Assembly: GCA_023396615.1 (NCBI GenBank)
Contig: JAEWVM010000159.1
Span: 1 to 26,336 of the forward strand
Source of the DNA: Spirochaetota bacterium
GTDB lineage: Bacteria; Spirochaetota; UBA4802; JAFGJZ01
Direction: 5' to 3'
Length of the DNA stretch: 26,336 nt
This document shows, piece after piece, positions 1 through 7,771 of the stretch. The position numbers and the translations under genes are program-made. The notes under the pieces were generated by a model. It did not search any database. It saw nothing but the letters and a program-made list of their open reading frames with translations, and had not been told where the DNA came from. Position 1 is the first letter of the stretch, and each line of letters begins with the position of its first letter.

Positions 1-212
1 ACTTTGTTTTTAAGTGAAGAAAAATCTTTGCTAAGAGTAGACATAGAAACAACAGTTACCTGTTTCTCATCATCAACAATCTGAGCATACATACTCTTAT
101 TGCTTTTTGAAATGCAAAGTCTCAATCTTCCCTTTGCATCAGTTTTGATTCTGCTCTTAATTCTGACTTTTCTACGAACCAGACGGTTAAATTTTGCTTT
201 TAGACTATTCAT
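1..212 (-). CDS. rplR: 50S ribosomal protein L18, N-terminal part (runs off left edge)
   Basis: About the first 70 residues are present. L18 binds 5S rRNA and, with L5, docks it into the large-subunit central protuberance. The visible protein starts MNSLKAKFNRLVRRKVRIK, a basic N-terminal tail, and continues with the family segment RLRLCISKSNKSMYAQIVDD, which matches the RPRLxVxRSNKHIYAQIID region of known L18. The ATG at 212-210 shares its A with the TAA stop of rplF (TAATG), so translation is probably coupled. The position after rplF is the canonical spc order. The gene is cut by the window edge and is not a broken gene as far as can be seen. Confidence 0.9.
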   Translation of the reverse strand, partial: MNSLKAKFNRLVRRKVRIKSRIKTDAKGRLRLCISKSNKSMYAQIVDDEKQVTVVSMSTLSKDFSSLKNK

Positions 213-757
213 TATTTCTTACCTGATTTTCCAGCTTTTCTTCTTACGTTTTCGCCCTGATATCTAATACCTTTACCTTTATAAGGCTCAGGTTTCTTCA
301 ATTCGCGAATCTCTGCTGCAACCTGTCCGACAACCTGTTTATTGTAACCTGAAATCTTTAGGTGAGTTGCATCAACAGCCTTAAGTTTAATTCCGGTACG
401 AGTCTTATAGATTACAGGATGTGAAAATCCAAGGTGAAACTGAAGATCTTCTCCTGACTGCTGAACCCTGAAACCGACACCCTGAATCTCAAGATCCTGT
501 TCAAAACCTTTTGATACACCAGTGACCATATTGTTAATAAGTGCTCTCATCAAACCATGAGAAGCTTTGCACTCGGATTCTTTTGTGATATCAGCAATTT
601 CTACATTAAGAACATTATCAGCTTTTACGACTTTTATTCCAGAAACAATCGCACATGTATCAGTTCCAAGAGGACCTGACACTGTTACTGCTGATCCGTT
701 TATTTCACAATTTACCCCTGAAGGTAAATTTATAGGCATTTTTCCAATTCGTGACAT
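212..757 (-). CDS. rplF: 50S ribosomal protein L6
   Basis: 181 residues, the usual bacterial length (about 177-180). L6 is a two-domain protein near the factor-binding site and the sarcin-ricin loop. The N-terminus MSRIGKMPINLPSGV and the C-terminal GKGIRYQGENVRRKAGKSGK are family signatures; the latter is the strongly conserved rRNA-binding end. It lies between rpsH (15 bases upstream) and rplR (1-base overlap), in the conserved spc order. No indel or unusual composition is seen. Confidence 0.97.
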   Translation of the reverse strand: MSRIGKMPINLPSGVNCEINGSAVTVSGPLGTDTCAIVSGIKVVKADNVLNVEIADITKESECKASHGLMRALINNMVTGVSKGFEQDLEIQGVGFRVQQSGEDLQFHLGFSHPVIYKTRTGIKLKAVDATHLKISGYNKQVVGQVAAEIRELKKPEPYKGKGIRYQGENVRRKAGKSGKK

Positions 758-772
758 ATGCTACTCTCTCAA

Positions 773-1174
773 TTATGATATTAAACAGAGAAGTTCACCG
801 CCGACATTCTCTTTCTTTGCGGTTTTATTTGAAATCACACCCTTCGGTGTTGAAAGAATCGTAATTCCAAGATTATTTTTAATTGGTTTAAGCTCTTCAA
901 CACCTACATAAACACGTCTGCTTGGCTTGCTTATTCTTTCAAGCTTTTCTATAGCAGGTTTATTGTCTTCAGTGTATTTAAGATAAACACGTATTACATT
1001 CTGTTTATTGTCTTCAACAAGTTTATAATTCTTTATAAAACCTTCGTCTTTAAGAATCTTCACTATTTCCATCTTCATAGTCGAAGACGGAATATCAACC
1101 TTAGGTAGTTTCGCCGTTACAGCGTTACGAACCCTGGCAAGCAAATCTGAAATTGGATCTGATATTGCACTCAT
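773..1174 (-). CDS. rpsH: 30S ribosomal protein S8
   Basis: 133 residues, close to the family length of about 130. S8 binds helix 21 of 16S rRNA in the platform; in E. coli it is also the translational repressor of the spc operon through a 16S-like site near rplE. The N-terminus DPISDLLARVRNA and the C-terminal STPKGVISNKTAKKENVGGELLC are clear family motifs; most bacteria have S-x-GVMT[DS]xxA at that point, here GVISNKTA. It sits between rpsN (16 bases) and rplF. I did not find an S8-type repressor helix in the short rplX-rplE gap. Confidence 0.97.
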   Translation of the reverse strand: MSAISDPISDLLARVRNAVTAKLPKVDIPSSTMKMEIVKILKDEGFIKNYKLVEDNKQNVIRVYLKYTEDNKPAIEKLERISKPSRRVYVGVEELKPIKNNLGITILSTPKGVISNKTAKKENVGGELLCLIS

Positions 1175-1190
1175 ATTATTCCTCTTATTA

Positions 1191-1376
1191 TTACCAAGAT
1201 GATTTTGTTACGCCCGGAATCTTTCCTTCACTCGCAAGTTTACGGAAACAAATTCTGCACATATCAAATCTTCTCATATATCCGCGCGGACGACCGCATA
1301 ATGAACATCTGTTATGTTCTCTTACTTTAAACTTTGCACCACGGAGGTGTTTTGCAATTAAGCCAGTAGTAGCCAC
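1191..1376 (-). CDS. rpsN: 30S ribosomal protein S14, zinc-binding 61-residue type
   Basis: I place the start at the GTG at 1376-1374, giving 61 residues, exactly the length of the zinc (C+) form of S14. An AGGAG Shine-Dalgarno lies 7 bases upstream and contains the G of the rplE TAG stop. An in-frame ATG at 1451 would add 25 residues that overlap rplE and match nothing in the family, so I reject it. The zinc ribbon is intact: C24-x2-C27-x12-C40-x2-C43. S14 binds the head of the 30S subunit. The basic C-terminus ends GVTKSSW, typical of this form. Confidence 0.95.
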   Translation of the reverse strand: MATTGLIAKHLRGAKFKVREHNRCSLCGRPRGYMRRFDMCRICFRKLASEGKIPGVTKSSW

Positions 1377-1386
1377 AATATTTCTC

Positions 1387-1929
1387 CTAATCTCTAAATG
1401 GCATTCCGAAAGATTCAAGAAGTGCCTTTGACTCTTCCTTAGTCTTGGCATTTGTTACAACAGTAACATTTATACCATAGATATTCTCAGCTTTATCAAA
1501 ATCAATCTCAGGGAAAATAATCTGTTCTTTTATGGAGAAATTATAGTTCCCGAAATTATCAAAAGATTTTCCGGAAATTCCCTTGAAGTCTCTTACACGC
1601 GGAAGAGAAAAATTGATCAATCTGTCAAGAAACTCATACATTCTGTCACCGCGAAGGGTAACTTTGCATCCGAGTTCATATCCTTCTCTAATTTTGAAAT
1701 TCGCAACCGCTTTTTTTGCAACTGTTTTAACAGGTTTCTGACCAGCTATTGCTGTAATTTCTGAATAAACAGCGTTCATTTTAGCAGTATTTGAATGTCC
1801 ATCGCCGACTCCGACATTAAGAACAACTTTTTCAATTTTAGGGATCTGCATTGCAGATGAATAATTGAACTGTTTCTTAAGTTTGTCCTTTATACTGTCG
1901 TTATATGTTTTATACAATCTTGCAGCCAT
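1387..1929 (-). CDS. rplE: 50S ribosomal protein L5
   Basis: 180 residues, the standard length. L5 carries 5S rRNA with L18 and contacts the P-site tRNA elbow and S13. Clear signatures are KIEKVVLNVGVGD near residue 30, the segment GQKPVKTVAKKAVANFKIREG, and the C-terminal TNAKTKEESKALLESFGMPFR. The TAG stop overlaps the Shine-Dalgarno of rpsN, so the two are tightly linked. rplX ends 14 bases upstream. Confidence 0.98.
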   Translation of the reverse strand: MAARLYKTYNDSIKDKLKKQFNYSSAMQIPKIEKVVLNVGVGDGHSNTAKMNAVYSEITAIAGQKPVKTVAKKAVANFKIREGYELGCKVTLRGDRMYEFLDRLINFSLPRVRDFKGISGKSFDNFGNYNFSIKEQIIFPEIDFDKAENIYGINVTVVTNAKTKEESKALLESFGMPFRD

Positions 1930-1943
1930 TATTATTTACCTTT

Positions 1944-2258
1944 TTAGTCTATGCTTTTTCCGCATTTTTTGCAAACTCGCGACTTGGTTGCATCTTTTTG
2001 AGTAACTCCAAGTCTAACTCCCTTTTTGCATTTTTCACAGAAAAACATCACATTAGACGGATTAATGGGACGTTCAACATGAACCAAAGAGCCCTGAGCG
2101 CCTTCCTGCGTAGCACGTGTATATTTTTTCTTTTGGTTAATACCTTCTACAAGAACTGAATCTTTTTTAGTATCAACTTTAAGAACTTTTCCTCTTTTTC
2201 CTTTATCTTTACCGGTGATAACAACAACCGTATCATTCTTCTTAAGTCTCATTTTCAT
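1944..2258 (-). CDS. rplX: 50S ribosomal protein L24, with C-terminal cysteine pairs
   Basis: 104 residues. L24 is an early assembly initiator for the large subunit near the exit tunnel. The N-terminal KOW motif is clear (DTVVVITGKDKGKRGKVLKV). The C-terminal part carries two CxxC pairs, FFCEKC and RVCKKCGKSID, so this is the putative zinc-ribbon form; in many bacteria the equivalent positions are not Cys. It lies 8 bases after rplN and 14 before rplE. Confidence 0.96.
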   Translation of the reverse strand: MKMRLKKNDTVVVITGKDKGKRGKVLKVDTKKDSVLVEGINQKKKYTRATQEGAQGSLVHVERPINPSNVMFFCEKCKKGVRLGVTQKDATKSRVCKKCGKSID

Positions 2259-2266
2259 CCTCTTTA

Positions 2267-2659
2267 TTAAAGAACTTCAGGAGCAAGAGATACGATTTTC
2301 ATAAAATCTTTTTCTCTAAGCTCTCTCGCAACAGGTCCGAATATACGGGAACCTTTTGGTTCATTCTTAGTGTCGATTATCGCAACGGCATTATCATCAA
2401 ATCTGATATAAGTTCCGTCTTTTCTTTTAACCGGTTTTGAAGTTCTAACTACAACAGCACGGAGTACTGCTTTAGAATGAACTTTCTTTCCGTTAGAGTC
2501 TTTCAAACCATATGACGGATGAGAGTCTTTTACGGCAACCATAATTATATCTCCGACTGAAGCATAACGTCTTTTACTTCCGCCGAGAATTTTTATGCAT
2601 CTAACTTTTTTTACGCCGCTATTATCAGCAACATTAAGATTTGTTTCTACCTGTATCAT
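2267..2659 (-). CDS. rplN: 50S ribosomal protein L14, with an 8-residue internal insert
   Basis: L14 sits on the intersubunit face, contacts 16S rRNA helix 14 and is the docking site of the RsfS silencing factor. The protein is 130 residues against the usual 122-123. Start MIQVETNLNVADNSG, middle RYASVGDI and end RIFGPVARELREKDFMKI are textbook. The extra length is in one place, between about residues 46 and 66, where PSYGLKDSNGKKVHSKAV replaces the shorter loop before AVVVRT. Ends are conserved, so the insert is not a start-site artefact. Confidence 0.97.
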   Translation of the reverse strand: MIQVETNLNVADNSGVKKVRCIKILGGSKRRYASVGDIIMVAVKDSHPSYGLKDSNGKKVHSKAVLRAVVVRTSKPVKRKDGTYIRFDDNAVAIIDTKNEPKGSRIFGPVARELREKDFMKIVSLAPEVL

Positions 2660-2665
2660 AGTTAC

Positions 2666-2920
2666 CTACTTCGCTTTTTCTACTATAGAAACAAGGCGGT
2701 ATCTTTTATCCTTAGACAAAGGTCTTGCTTCTTCAATTGTAACAACGTCTCCGATACCGCATTCGTTGTTTTCATCATGCGCTTTAACTTTTTTACTTTT
2801 TTTAACAAACTTCTTGTAAAGAGGATGCTTTTCCATCTTTTCAATCTTAACAACAACAGTTTTGTCCATTTTATCGCTGACTACACTGCCTGTAAGCTGT
2901 TTACTCTGTTTTTTAACCAT
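2666..2920 (-). CDS. rpsQ: 30S ribosomal protein S17
   Basis: 84 residues, standard. S17 is a primary 16S rRNA binder of the 5' domain, with an OB fold. The motif LTGSVVSDKMDKTVVV near residues 9-24, followed by EKHPLYKKFVKKSKKVKAHD, is the family signature, and CGIGDVVTIEEARPLSKDKR is the conserved C-terminal strand-loop. It lies 20 bases after rpmC and 6 before rplN. Confidence 0.97.
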   Translation of the reverse strand: MVKKQSKQLTGSVVSDKMDKTVVVKIEKMEKHPLYKKFVKKSKKVKAHDENNECGIGDVVTIEEARPLSKDKRYRLVSIVEKAK

Positions 2921-2940
2921 TTTATGTTCCTTAAATCAAC

Positions 2941-3141
2941 TTATCTTTTTTTAATTCCAAGCTCATACTCTTTTCTAAGAGTAAGAATGCGAGCAATCTT
3001 TTTTTTAAGGTTGTTAATAGATTTTGTATTTTCAAGCTTTCCGGTTACAGACTGAAAACGAAGCTTGCGAATAGATTCTTTCGCTGCGTTATACTGACTT
3101 GTTAATTCCTGTTCCGTAAGTCCTTCAATTTTCTCTTTCAT
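2941..3141 (-). CDS. rpmC: 50S ribosomal protein L29
   Basis: 66 residues, the normal size of this two-helix protein at the exit tunnel, where it neighbours L23 and helps form the docking surface for trigger factor and SRP. The sequence shows LTEQELTSQYNAAKESIRKLRFQ, then KLENTKSINNLKKKIARILTLRKE, corresponding to the usual L-x3-L-F-x-LRFQ and KNPxRIRxVRRxIARIxT patterns. Position between rplP (9 bases) and rpsQ (20 bases) is canonical. Confidence 0.95.
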   Translation of the reverse strand: MKEKIEGLTEQELTSQYNAAKESIRKLRFQSVTGKLENTKSINNLKKKIARILTLRKEYELGIKKR

Positions 3142-3150
3142 GATTCACCT

Positions 3151-3558
3151 TTATATCTTTGTCACAATCTTTGTCTTAACTGAAAGCTTAGCACAAGCAG
3201 CAGTTAATGCTTCTCTTGCAACAGCTTCGTCAATTCCGCCCAGTTCAAAAAGGATTCTGCCAGGAAGAATTATCGCTTCAAAACCTTCAGGGTTACCTTT
3301 ACCTTTACCCATACGAGTTTCAGCAGGTTTCTTAGTATATGGTCTGTCAGGGAAAATTCTGATCCAGAGTTTTCCGCCTCTTTTAACTTTTCTGTTTATG
3401 GCAACACGGGCAGCTTCTATCTGCCTGCTGTCAAGGCGTCCGGCCTCAAGAGCTTTAATTGCAAATTCTCCGAAAGAAACTGTTGAACCGCGATATGCTA
3501 GACCTTTCTGATTTCCGCGATGAATCTTTCTATGTTTAACCTTTGTAGGCATTAACAT
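3151..3558 (-). CDS. rplP: 50S ribosomal protein L16
   Basis: 135 residues, standard. L16 is a late assembly protein that positions A-site tRNA and organises 23S helix 38. The start MLMPTKVKHRKIHRG matches the family start, so the first ATG is right. The segments FGEFAIKALEAGRL, RIFPDRPYTKKPAETRMGKGKG and LFELGG are conserved; the PAETRMGKGKG loop reaches toward the tRNA. rpsC ends 23 bases upstream. Confidence 0.98.
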   Translation of the reverse strand: MLMPTKVKHRKIHRGNQKGLAYRGSTVSFGEFAIKALEAGRLDSRQIEAARVAINRKVKRGGKLWIRIFPDRPYTKKPAETRMGKGKGNPEGFEAIILPGRILFELGGIDEAVAREALTAACAKLSVKTKIVTKI

Positions 3559-3581
3559 GGCTTTTATCCCTTATAAGTCAA

Positions 3582-4262
3582 TTATTTTGTTTTTCTTTTT
3601 ACAGTATATTTATCTTCGTCAGATTCTGCTTTTGAAGCAAAAACATCACCATTATAAACCCAAACTTTAACGCCGATCAAGCCATAAGTAGTAAGAGCTT
3701 CAGCAACACCATAATCGATGTCAGCTCTCAAAGTATGAAGAGGAACTCTTCCTTCTTTGAACGTTTCACCGCGAGCGATATCAGCACCGTTAAGTCTTCC
3801 GGAAATCATTACCTTTATTCCGTGAGCATTGCTTCTTACAGCGTTTCCAACAGCCTGACGGACTGCTTTTCTATAAGGCTGACGGCCTTCAATCTGCTGT
3901 GCTATCTGCTGTGCTATAACCTGAGCCGCTTTTTCCGGCTTCTTAACTTCAACTATATTAACATAAACGTTTTTTGATGCAATTTTCTGGAGAGAAAGTT
4001 TCAAAGTATCAATATCTGATCCTTTTTTACCAATAAGCATACCAGGTCTTGCAGTGTGAATGTTGACATTGATTTTATCAGCAAGACGCTCAATCACAAC
4101 ACGTGCAATACCTGCAGTCTTATGATTTTTCATTATAAAATCTCTGATCTTAAGATCCTCAACAAGACAAACCTTAAAATTCTTTTTATCTTCATACCAA
4201 ACGGAATCCCAACTTCTTACAATTCCGATTCTAAACCCTATTGGATGTACCTTCTGACCCAT
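3582..4262 (-). CDS. rpsC: 30S ribosomal protein S3
   Basis: 226 residues, within the family range. S3 is at the mRNA entry tunnel and takes part in the ribosomal helicase activity with S4 and S5. The start MGQKVHPIGFRIGI is diagnostic. The KH domain has its GxxG loop at residues 78-81 (GKKG), and the C-terminal domain carries MISGRLNGADIARGE and HTLRADIDYG. The tail is basic and ends KYTVKRKTK. rplV ends 17 bases upstream. Confidence 0.98.
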   Translation of the reverse strand: MGQKVHPIGFRIGIVRSWDSVWYEDKKNFKVCLVEDLKIRDFIMKNHKTAGIARVVIERLADKINVNIHTARPGMLIGKKGSDIDTLKLSLQKIASKNVYVNIVEVKKPEKAAQVIAQQIAQQIEGRQPYRKAVRQAVGNAVRSNAHGIKVMISGRLNGADIARGETFKEGRVPLHTLRADIDYGVAEALTTYGLIGVKVWVYNGDVFASKAESDEDKYTVKRKTK

Positions 4263-4279
4263 AACTCACCTTGCAAAAA

Positions 4280-4618
4280 TTATTTTTCGTCCGACAATAC
4301 CACAGTTATATGGCTTGTCCTCTTAATGATTCTAGTTCCGCGACCTCTTGCGCGAGCTGCAAATCTCTTTAAAGTAATTCCGCCGTCAACGGTAATCTTC
4401 TTTATGAAAAGGTCATTATCATTAATCTCAGGATTAGCAACTTTAGCGTTTGCTCCGGCAGAATGAACAGTCTTCTTAATTAAATCAGAAGCTTTTCTGC
4501 GAAGTGAACCAAGCATATCCATTGCTTCAGGATAAGAATATCCTCTCACAACATTGGCAACTAGTCTTGCCTTATACGGAGATATTCTTACTGTTTTTGC
4601 TATCGCTCTGTATTCCAT
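4280..4618 (-). CDS. rplV: 50S ribosomal protein L22
   Basis: 112 residues, standard. L22 spans the exit tunnel; its beta-hairpin, with L4, forms the constriction where macrolides and stalling peptides act. The N-terminal ISPYKARLVANVVRG and the C-terminal GGITLKRFAARARGRGTRI motifs mark the family; the latter is the tunnel hairpin. No deletion of the kind tied to macrolide tolerance is visible. Flanked by rpsS (23 bases) and rpsC (17 bases). Confidence 0.97.
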   Translation of the reverse strand: MEYRAIAKTVRISPYKARLVANVVRGYSYPEAMDMLGSLRRKASDLIKKTVHSAGANAKVANPEINDNDLFIKKITVDGGITLKRFAARARGRGTRIIKRTSHITVVLSDEK

Positions 4619-4641
4619 CTTTAATTCCTTCTAGCCGATTA

Positions 4642-4929
4642 TTATTTCTTCTTCTTAGCCAATTTGTCGTCTTTACTTGTATGACCGCGATAATTTCTGG
4701 TCAAAGCAAACTCTCCAAGCTTGTGTCCAACCATATTCTCAGTAACATAAACAGGAATAAAGTTTTTTCCGTTGTGAACCATTATGGTATGTCCAAGCAT
4801 TTCCGGAAATATTGTAGATCTTCTCGACCAAGTTTTCAGAGATTTCTTCTGATTTGTAGAATTAAGCTCTTCAACCTTCTTGAAAAGATTCATGTCGACA
4901 TAAGGTCCTTTTTTTAACGATCTAGCCAT
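4642..4929 (-). CDS. rpsS: 30S ribosomal protein S19
   Basis: 95 residues, standard. S19 lies on the 30S head and contacts S13 and the large-subunit bridge to L5. The start MARSLKKGPYVDMNLFKKVE and the motif WSRRSTIFPEMLGHTIMVHNGK are diagnostic, followed by VTENMVGHKLGEFALTRNYRGH. Only two bases separate it from rplB, which points to coupled translation. Confidence 0.98.
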   Translation of the reverse strand: MARSLKKGPYVDMNLFKKVEELNSTNQKKSLKTWSRRSTIFPEMLGHTIMVHNGKNFIPVYVTENMVGHKLGEFALTRNYRGHTSKDDKLAKKKK

Positions 4930-4931
4930 AA

Positions 4932-5756
4932 TTATTTCCTTCTGCTGATTATCATGTTATTACTATATTTTTTCTTCTTTCTTGTCTTGTATCCTTTAGC
5001 CGGTACACCAGTTGGAGAAACAGGATGTCTACCACCGCTTGTTCTACCTTCACCACCGCCCAATGGATGGTCAACAGGGTTCATTACAACACCTCTAACC
5101 TTAGGACGTTTACCAAGCCAACGCGATCTTCCGGCTTTACCAACAGTAACATTCATGTGATCGGCATTTCCAACTTCACCGATTGTTCCCAAACAATCAC
5201 CATGAATCTTTCTAAGCTCGCCTGAAGGAAGCTTAACTAGGCAATAATCGCCTTCAAGACCGGAAATCTGTGCAAAAGACCCTGCTGATCTTGCGATCTG
5301 ACCGCCTTTACCAACATGAAGTTCTATATTATAGATGTTAGTACCGACAGGGATATTCTTCAAAGGCATAGTATTGCCGGGTTTAACTTCAACTGAATTT
5401 CCTGAAAGAATCGAATCACCGACTTTAACAGATTTAGGGGCAATAATATAACGTCTTTCACCGTCTTTATAACAAACAAGAGCAATATTCGCAGTTCTGT
5501 TCGGATCGTACTGTATAGACTCAACTACACCAGGGATATCAAATTTATCTCTTTTGAAGTCAATTACTCTGTACTTTTTCTTATGCCCGCCGCCTTTTCT
5601 TCTTACGGAAATCTGACCTTTAGCACCACGACCTGCTTTCTGAACATAGCCTGAAGTCAGTGCTTTATGAGGCTTCTCTTCTGTAATCTCATCGAAAACA
5701 AGAACGGTCTTATATCGAAGAGTAGGAGTTACTGGTCTAAACTTTTTTAATGCCAT
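4932..5756 (-). CDS. rplB: 50S ribosomal protein L2
   Basis: 274 residues, standard. L2 is needed for subunit association and peptidyl transferase assembly, contacting 23S helices near the active site and intersubunit bridge B7b. The start MALKKFRPVTPTLRYKT and the segment GRNx-like KGQISVRRKGGGHKKKYR are clear. The C-terminal catalytic-region motif reads MNPVDHPLGGGEGRTSGGRHP; His230 (E. coli His229) is kept, but the second His of the common DHPHGGGEG is Leu at residue 232. Other phyla also vary at that site. The tail is Lys- and Arg-rich. Confidence 0.98.
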   Translation of the reverse strand: MALKKFRPVTPTLRYKTVLVFDEITEEKPHKALTSGYVQKAGRGAKGQISVRRKGGGHKKKYRVIDFKRDKFDIPGVVESIQYDPNRTANIALVCYKDGERRYIIAPKSVKVGDSILSGNSVEVKPGNTMPLKNIPVGTNIYNIELHVGKGGQIARSAGSFAQISGLEGDYCLVKLPSGELRKIHGDCLGTIGEVGNADHMNVTVGKAGRSRWLGKRPKVRGVVMNPVDHPLGGGEGRTSGGRHPVSPTGVPAKGYKTRKKKKYSNNMIISRRK

Positions 5757-5773
5757 CGTACAAAACCCTATTA

Positions 5774-6058
5774 TTATTTATTATCAAACAATTCAATTTT
5801 ATCGTCTTTCTTAAGAGTAATAATCGCCTTTTTCCAGATCGGTTTTCTTCCGATACCGAATTTAGTGCGCTTTTTACGAGTTCTAACGTTAATAACGTTT
5901 ACATCTTCCGGTGTAACACCGAAAACTAATTTAACAGCCTGTTTAACAAGAGATTTATTAGAATCCATAGCTACTTTGAAGACATATTTTCTGTCAGCAT
6001 TAAGCATTGTGGATTTCTCAGTGATTACAGGTTTTAATATAACATCGTTGAGGTTCAT
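5774..6058 (-). CDS. rplW: 50S ribosomal protein L23
   Basis: 94 residues, standard. L23 lies at the exit tunnel and is the trigger factor and SRP attachment site. The signatures are VILKPVITEKSTML at the N-terminus and VFGVTPEDVNVINVRTRKKR in the middle, followed by KKAIITLKKDDKIELF. Most L23 have VxKVNTxxxxGKxKR at that middle strand, with the same pattern here. It starts one base after the rplD stop. Confidence 0.97.
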   Translation of the reverse strand: MNLNDVILKPVITEKSTMLNADRKYVFKVAMDSNKSLVKQAVKLVFGVTPEDVNVINVRTRKKRTKFGIGRKPIWKKAIITLKKDDKIELFDNK

Positions 6059-6059
6059 T

Positions 6060-6686
6060 TTATTTCACCTTCGAATACTTTTCGTTAATATATTTCACAG
6101 CGCCTTCAGTCATAAGAAGCTGTTTTGAATAAAAAATATCTCTTCCGTTGATAAGTTTTGCATCATTATACTTAACACCGGCAATATTTCTTATAGCTCT
6201 TCTAGTTTTAACATCACGGTCAAGCGCAACAAGAACACCGCGCTCAACGCCAAGTTTATTAAGAATATTCTGCATATCCTTAGTCTTACCTGATTCTACA
6301 TCAAAGTCGGCAATAACTTTAAGTGCACTTTCTTTCGCTTTTACAGAGAAAATCGAACGATATGCTGCAGACTTAAGGCTTTTCGGAAGTTCAACTTTAT
6401 AAGATCTTGGTCTTGGACCAAAAACTATTCCACCGCCTCTCCACTGCGGAGATCTGATCGATCCCTGACGGGCACGACCTGTTCCTTTCTGCTTCCAAGG
6501 TTTCTTTCCACCACCGCTCACAAAAGAACGTTCTTTAGTAGAATGAGTTCCCTGACGAAGATTAGCATTTGCCGCCTTTATAAACTCATACAAAAGCACA
6601 TCATTAATTTCGGCTGCAAAAACAGAATCATTCAATTCGACCTGTCCGAGCTTCTGCCCATCTATGGAATACTTATCTATTAACAT
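6060..6686 (-). CDS. rplD: 50S ribosomal protein L4
   Basis: 208 residues, standard. L4 binds 23S domain I, and its long basic loop reaches into the exit tunnel opposite L22. The loop is clear: GGGKKPWKQKGTGRARQGS then RSPQWRGGGIVFGPRPRSY, about residues 58-97. In E. coli L4 also represses the S10 operon by acting on the leader before rpsJ; the candidate leader here is the hairpin at 7772-7802. rplC ends 22 bases upstream. Confidence 0.98.
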   Translation of the reverse strand: MLIDKYSIDGQKLGQVELNDSVFAAEINDVLLYEFIKAANANLRQGTHSTKERSFVSGGGKKPWKQKGTGRARQGSIRSPQWRGGGIVFGPRPRSYKVELPKSLKSAAYRSIFSVKAKESALKVIADFDVESGKTKDMQNILNKLGVERGVLVALDRDVKTRRAIRNIAGVKYNDAKLINGRDIFYSKQLLMTEGAVKYINEKYSKVK

Positions 6687-6708
6687 TGTCTTCCTCTATC
6701 AGTATCCT

Positions 6709-7329
6709 TTATTTTCCCTTTACGAGTACAAGAGAATTTCTTCTGCCAGGTATAGCTCCTGAAACAAGAATCGTATTCTTCTCTTTCAAAACTTTCATAA
6801 CTTTCAAATTTTTTACAGTAACAGTGTCGGTACCCATACGTCCCGCCATCTTTTTACCTTTCCAAACTTCTCCCGGATAAGTTCTGCAACCCATTGAACC
6901 CGGAGCACGATGAAAAGAAGAACCGTGAGAAGCGCGTCCGCCTTTAAAATTGTGACGTTTCATTGTTCCCTGGAAACCTTTTCCTTTAGAAACACCTTCA
7001 ACATCTACAAAATCATTTTCAGAAAAAATATCACAAGTCAAAACGCTGCCGACTTCAAATGAAGAATCGAACAAATCAACTTCTCTCAGAGATTTTTTCA
7101 TCTCAGCAACATTTCTCTTTTTAAACTCACCGGCAAGAGCCTTAGTAAGATCTTTTTCCTTAACATCGCCAAAACCAAGTTTTATTGACTCGTAACCATC
7201 TTTATCGGCAGTCTTTTTCTGCACAACAACATTCGGGCCAAGCTCAACAACTGTTACTGGGACCATTGAACCATCTTCAGCAAAAAGCTGAGTCATTCCG
7301 ATTTTTTTTCCGATCAACGCCTTTCTCAT
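6709..7329 (-). CDS. rplC: 50S ribosomal protein L3
   Basis: 206 residues, standard. L3 nucleates 23S folding and sends an extension to the peptidyl transferase centre. Start MRKALIGKKIGMTQLF and the motif KGKGFQGTMKRHNFKGG are diagnostic; the extension reads ASHGSSFHRAPGSMG and KGKKMAGRMG. The Gln that PrmB methylates in E. coli L3 (in the GSIGQ context) is Cys here (GSMGC), so that modification is not expected. A good Shine-Dalgarno AGGA precedes the ATG. The 94-base gap to rpsJ has only a weak stem (7393-7407). Confidence 0.98.
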   Translation of the reverse strand: MRKALIGKKIGMTQLFAEDGSMVPVTVVELGPNVVVQKKTADKDGYESIKLGFGDVKEKDLTKALAGEFKKRNVAEMKKSLREVDLFDSSFEVGSVLTCDIFSENDFVDVEGVSKGKGFQGTMKRHNFKGGRASHGSSFHRAPGSMGCRTYPGEVWKGKKMAGRMGTDTVTVKNLKVMKVLKEKNTILVSGAIPGRRNSLVLVKGK

Positions 7330-7392
7330 GACAAAATCCTGCCAAACACCAATTATTTTCTTTCAACAATTTCTAACAATTTTATTACGTTT

Positions 7393-7407
7393 CGGCATCA
7401 ACTGCCG
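7393..7407 (-). other. Weak hairpin in the rpsJ-rplC gap
   Basis: Arms CGGCA (7393-7397) and TGCCG (7403-7407) with a 5-base loop pair perfectly, and the next two pairs form if a single G is bulged. There is no T tract on the minus strand, so it is not an intrinsic terminator. It lies 64 bases before the rplC start. It may be a processing or autoregulatory element, or chance; I see nothing else in this 94-base gap. Confidence 0.3.
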
Positions 7408-7423
7408 GAACAATCAAAACGAT

Positions 7424-7741
7424 TTACAATTTGATATCTACGGAAACACCTGCTGGAAGTTCAAGCTTCATTAAAGCTTCAACCGTATCAGTACTAGGAT
7501 CTATGATATCAACAAGTCTTTTATGAGTCCTTATTTCAAACTGCTCACGAGATTCCTTATTAACATGCGGCGATCTCAGAACACAAAATTTCTCAACCTT
7601 TGTAGGAAGAGGAACTGGACCCGCAACTTTCGCACCAATTCTATTAGTCGTAGCAACAATCATAGCCGCCGACTTGTCGAGAACCTTAACATCGAAAGAT
7701 TTAAGCTTCACGCGTATCATTTTAGTTGCATTCTTAGCCAC
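7424..7741 (-). CDS. rpsJ: 30S ribosomal protein S10 (NusE), first gene of the S10 block
   Basis: 105 residues from a GTG start at 7741-7739. GAGGG lies 6 bases upstream of the GTG, while the in-frame ATG at codon 8 has no Shine-Dalgarno, so I keep the GTG. S10 is in the 30S head and, as NusE, binds NusB and NusG in antitermination and in coupling transcription to translation. Signatures are IRVKLKSFDVKVLDKSA, GPVPLPTKVEKFCVLRSPHVNKESREQFE and RLVDIIDPS. The short N-terminal extension of seven residues is unremarkable. Confidence 0.97.
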   Translation of the reverse strand: MAKNATKMIRVKLKSFDVKVLDKSAAMIVATTNRIGAKVAGPVPLPTKVEKFCVLRSPHVNKESREQFEIRTHKRLVDIIDPSTDTVEALMKLELPAGVSVDIKL

Positions 7742-7771
7742 AATATTCCCTCAAATTTAACATTACATAGA

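Noticed and set aside
1377..1451. ATG start for rpsN at 1451 (86 residues)
   Set aside because: The added 25 residues overlap rplE and do not match S14; the GTG at 1376 gives the exact 61-residue zinc form with a strong AGGAG.
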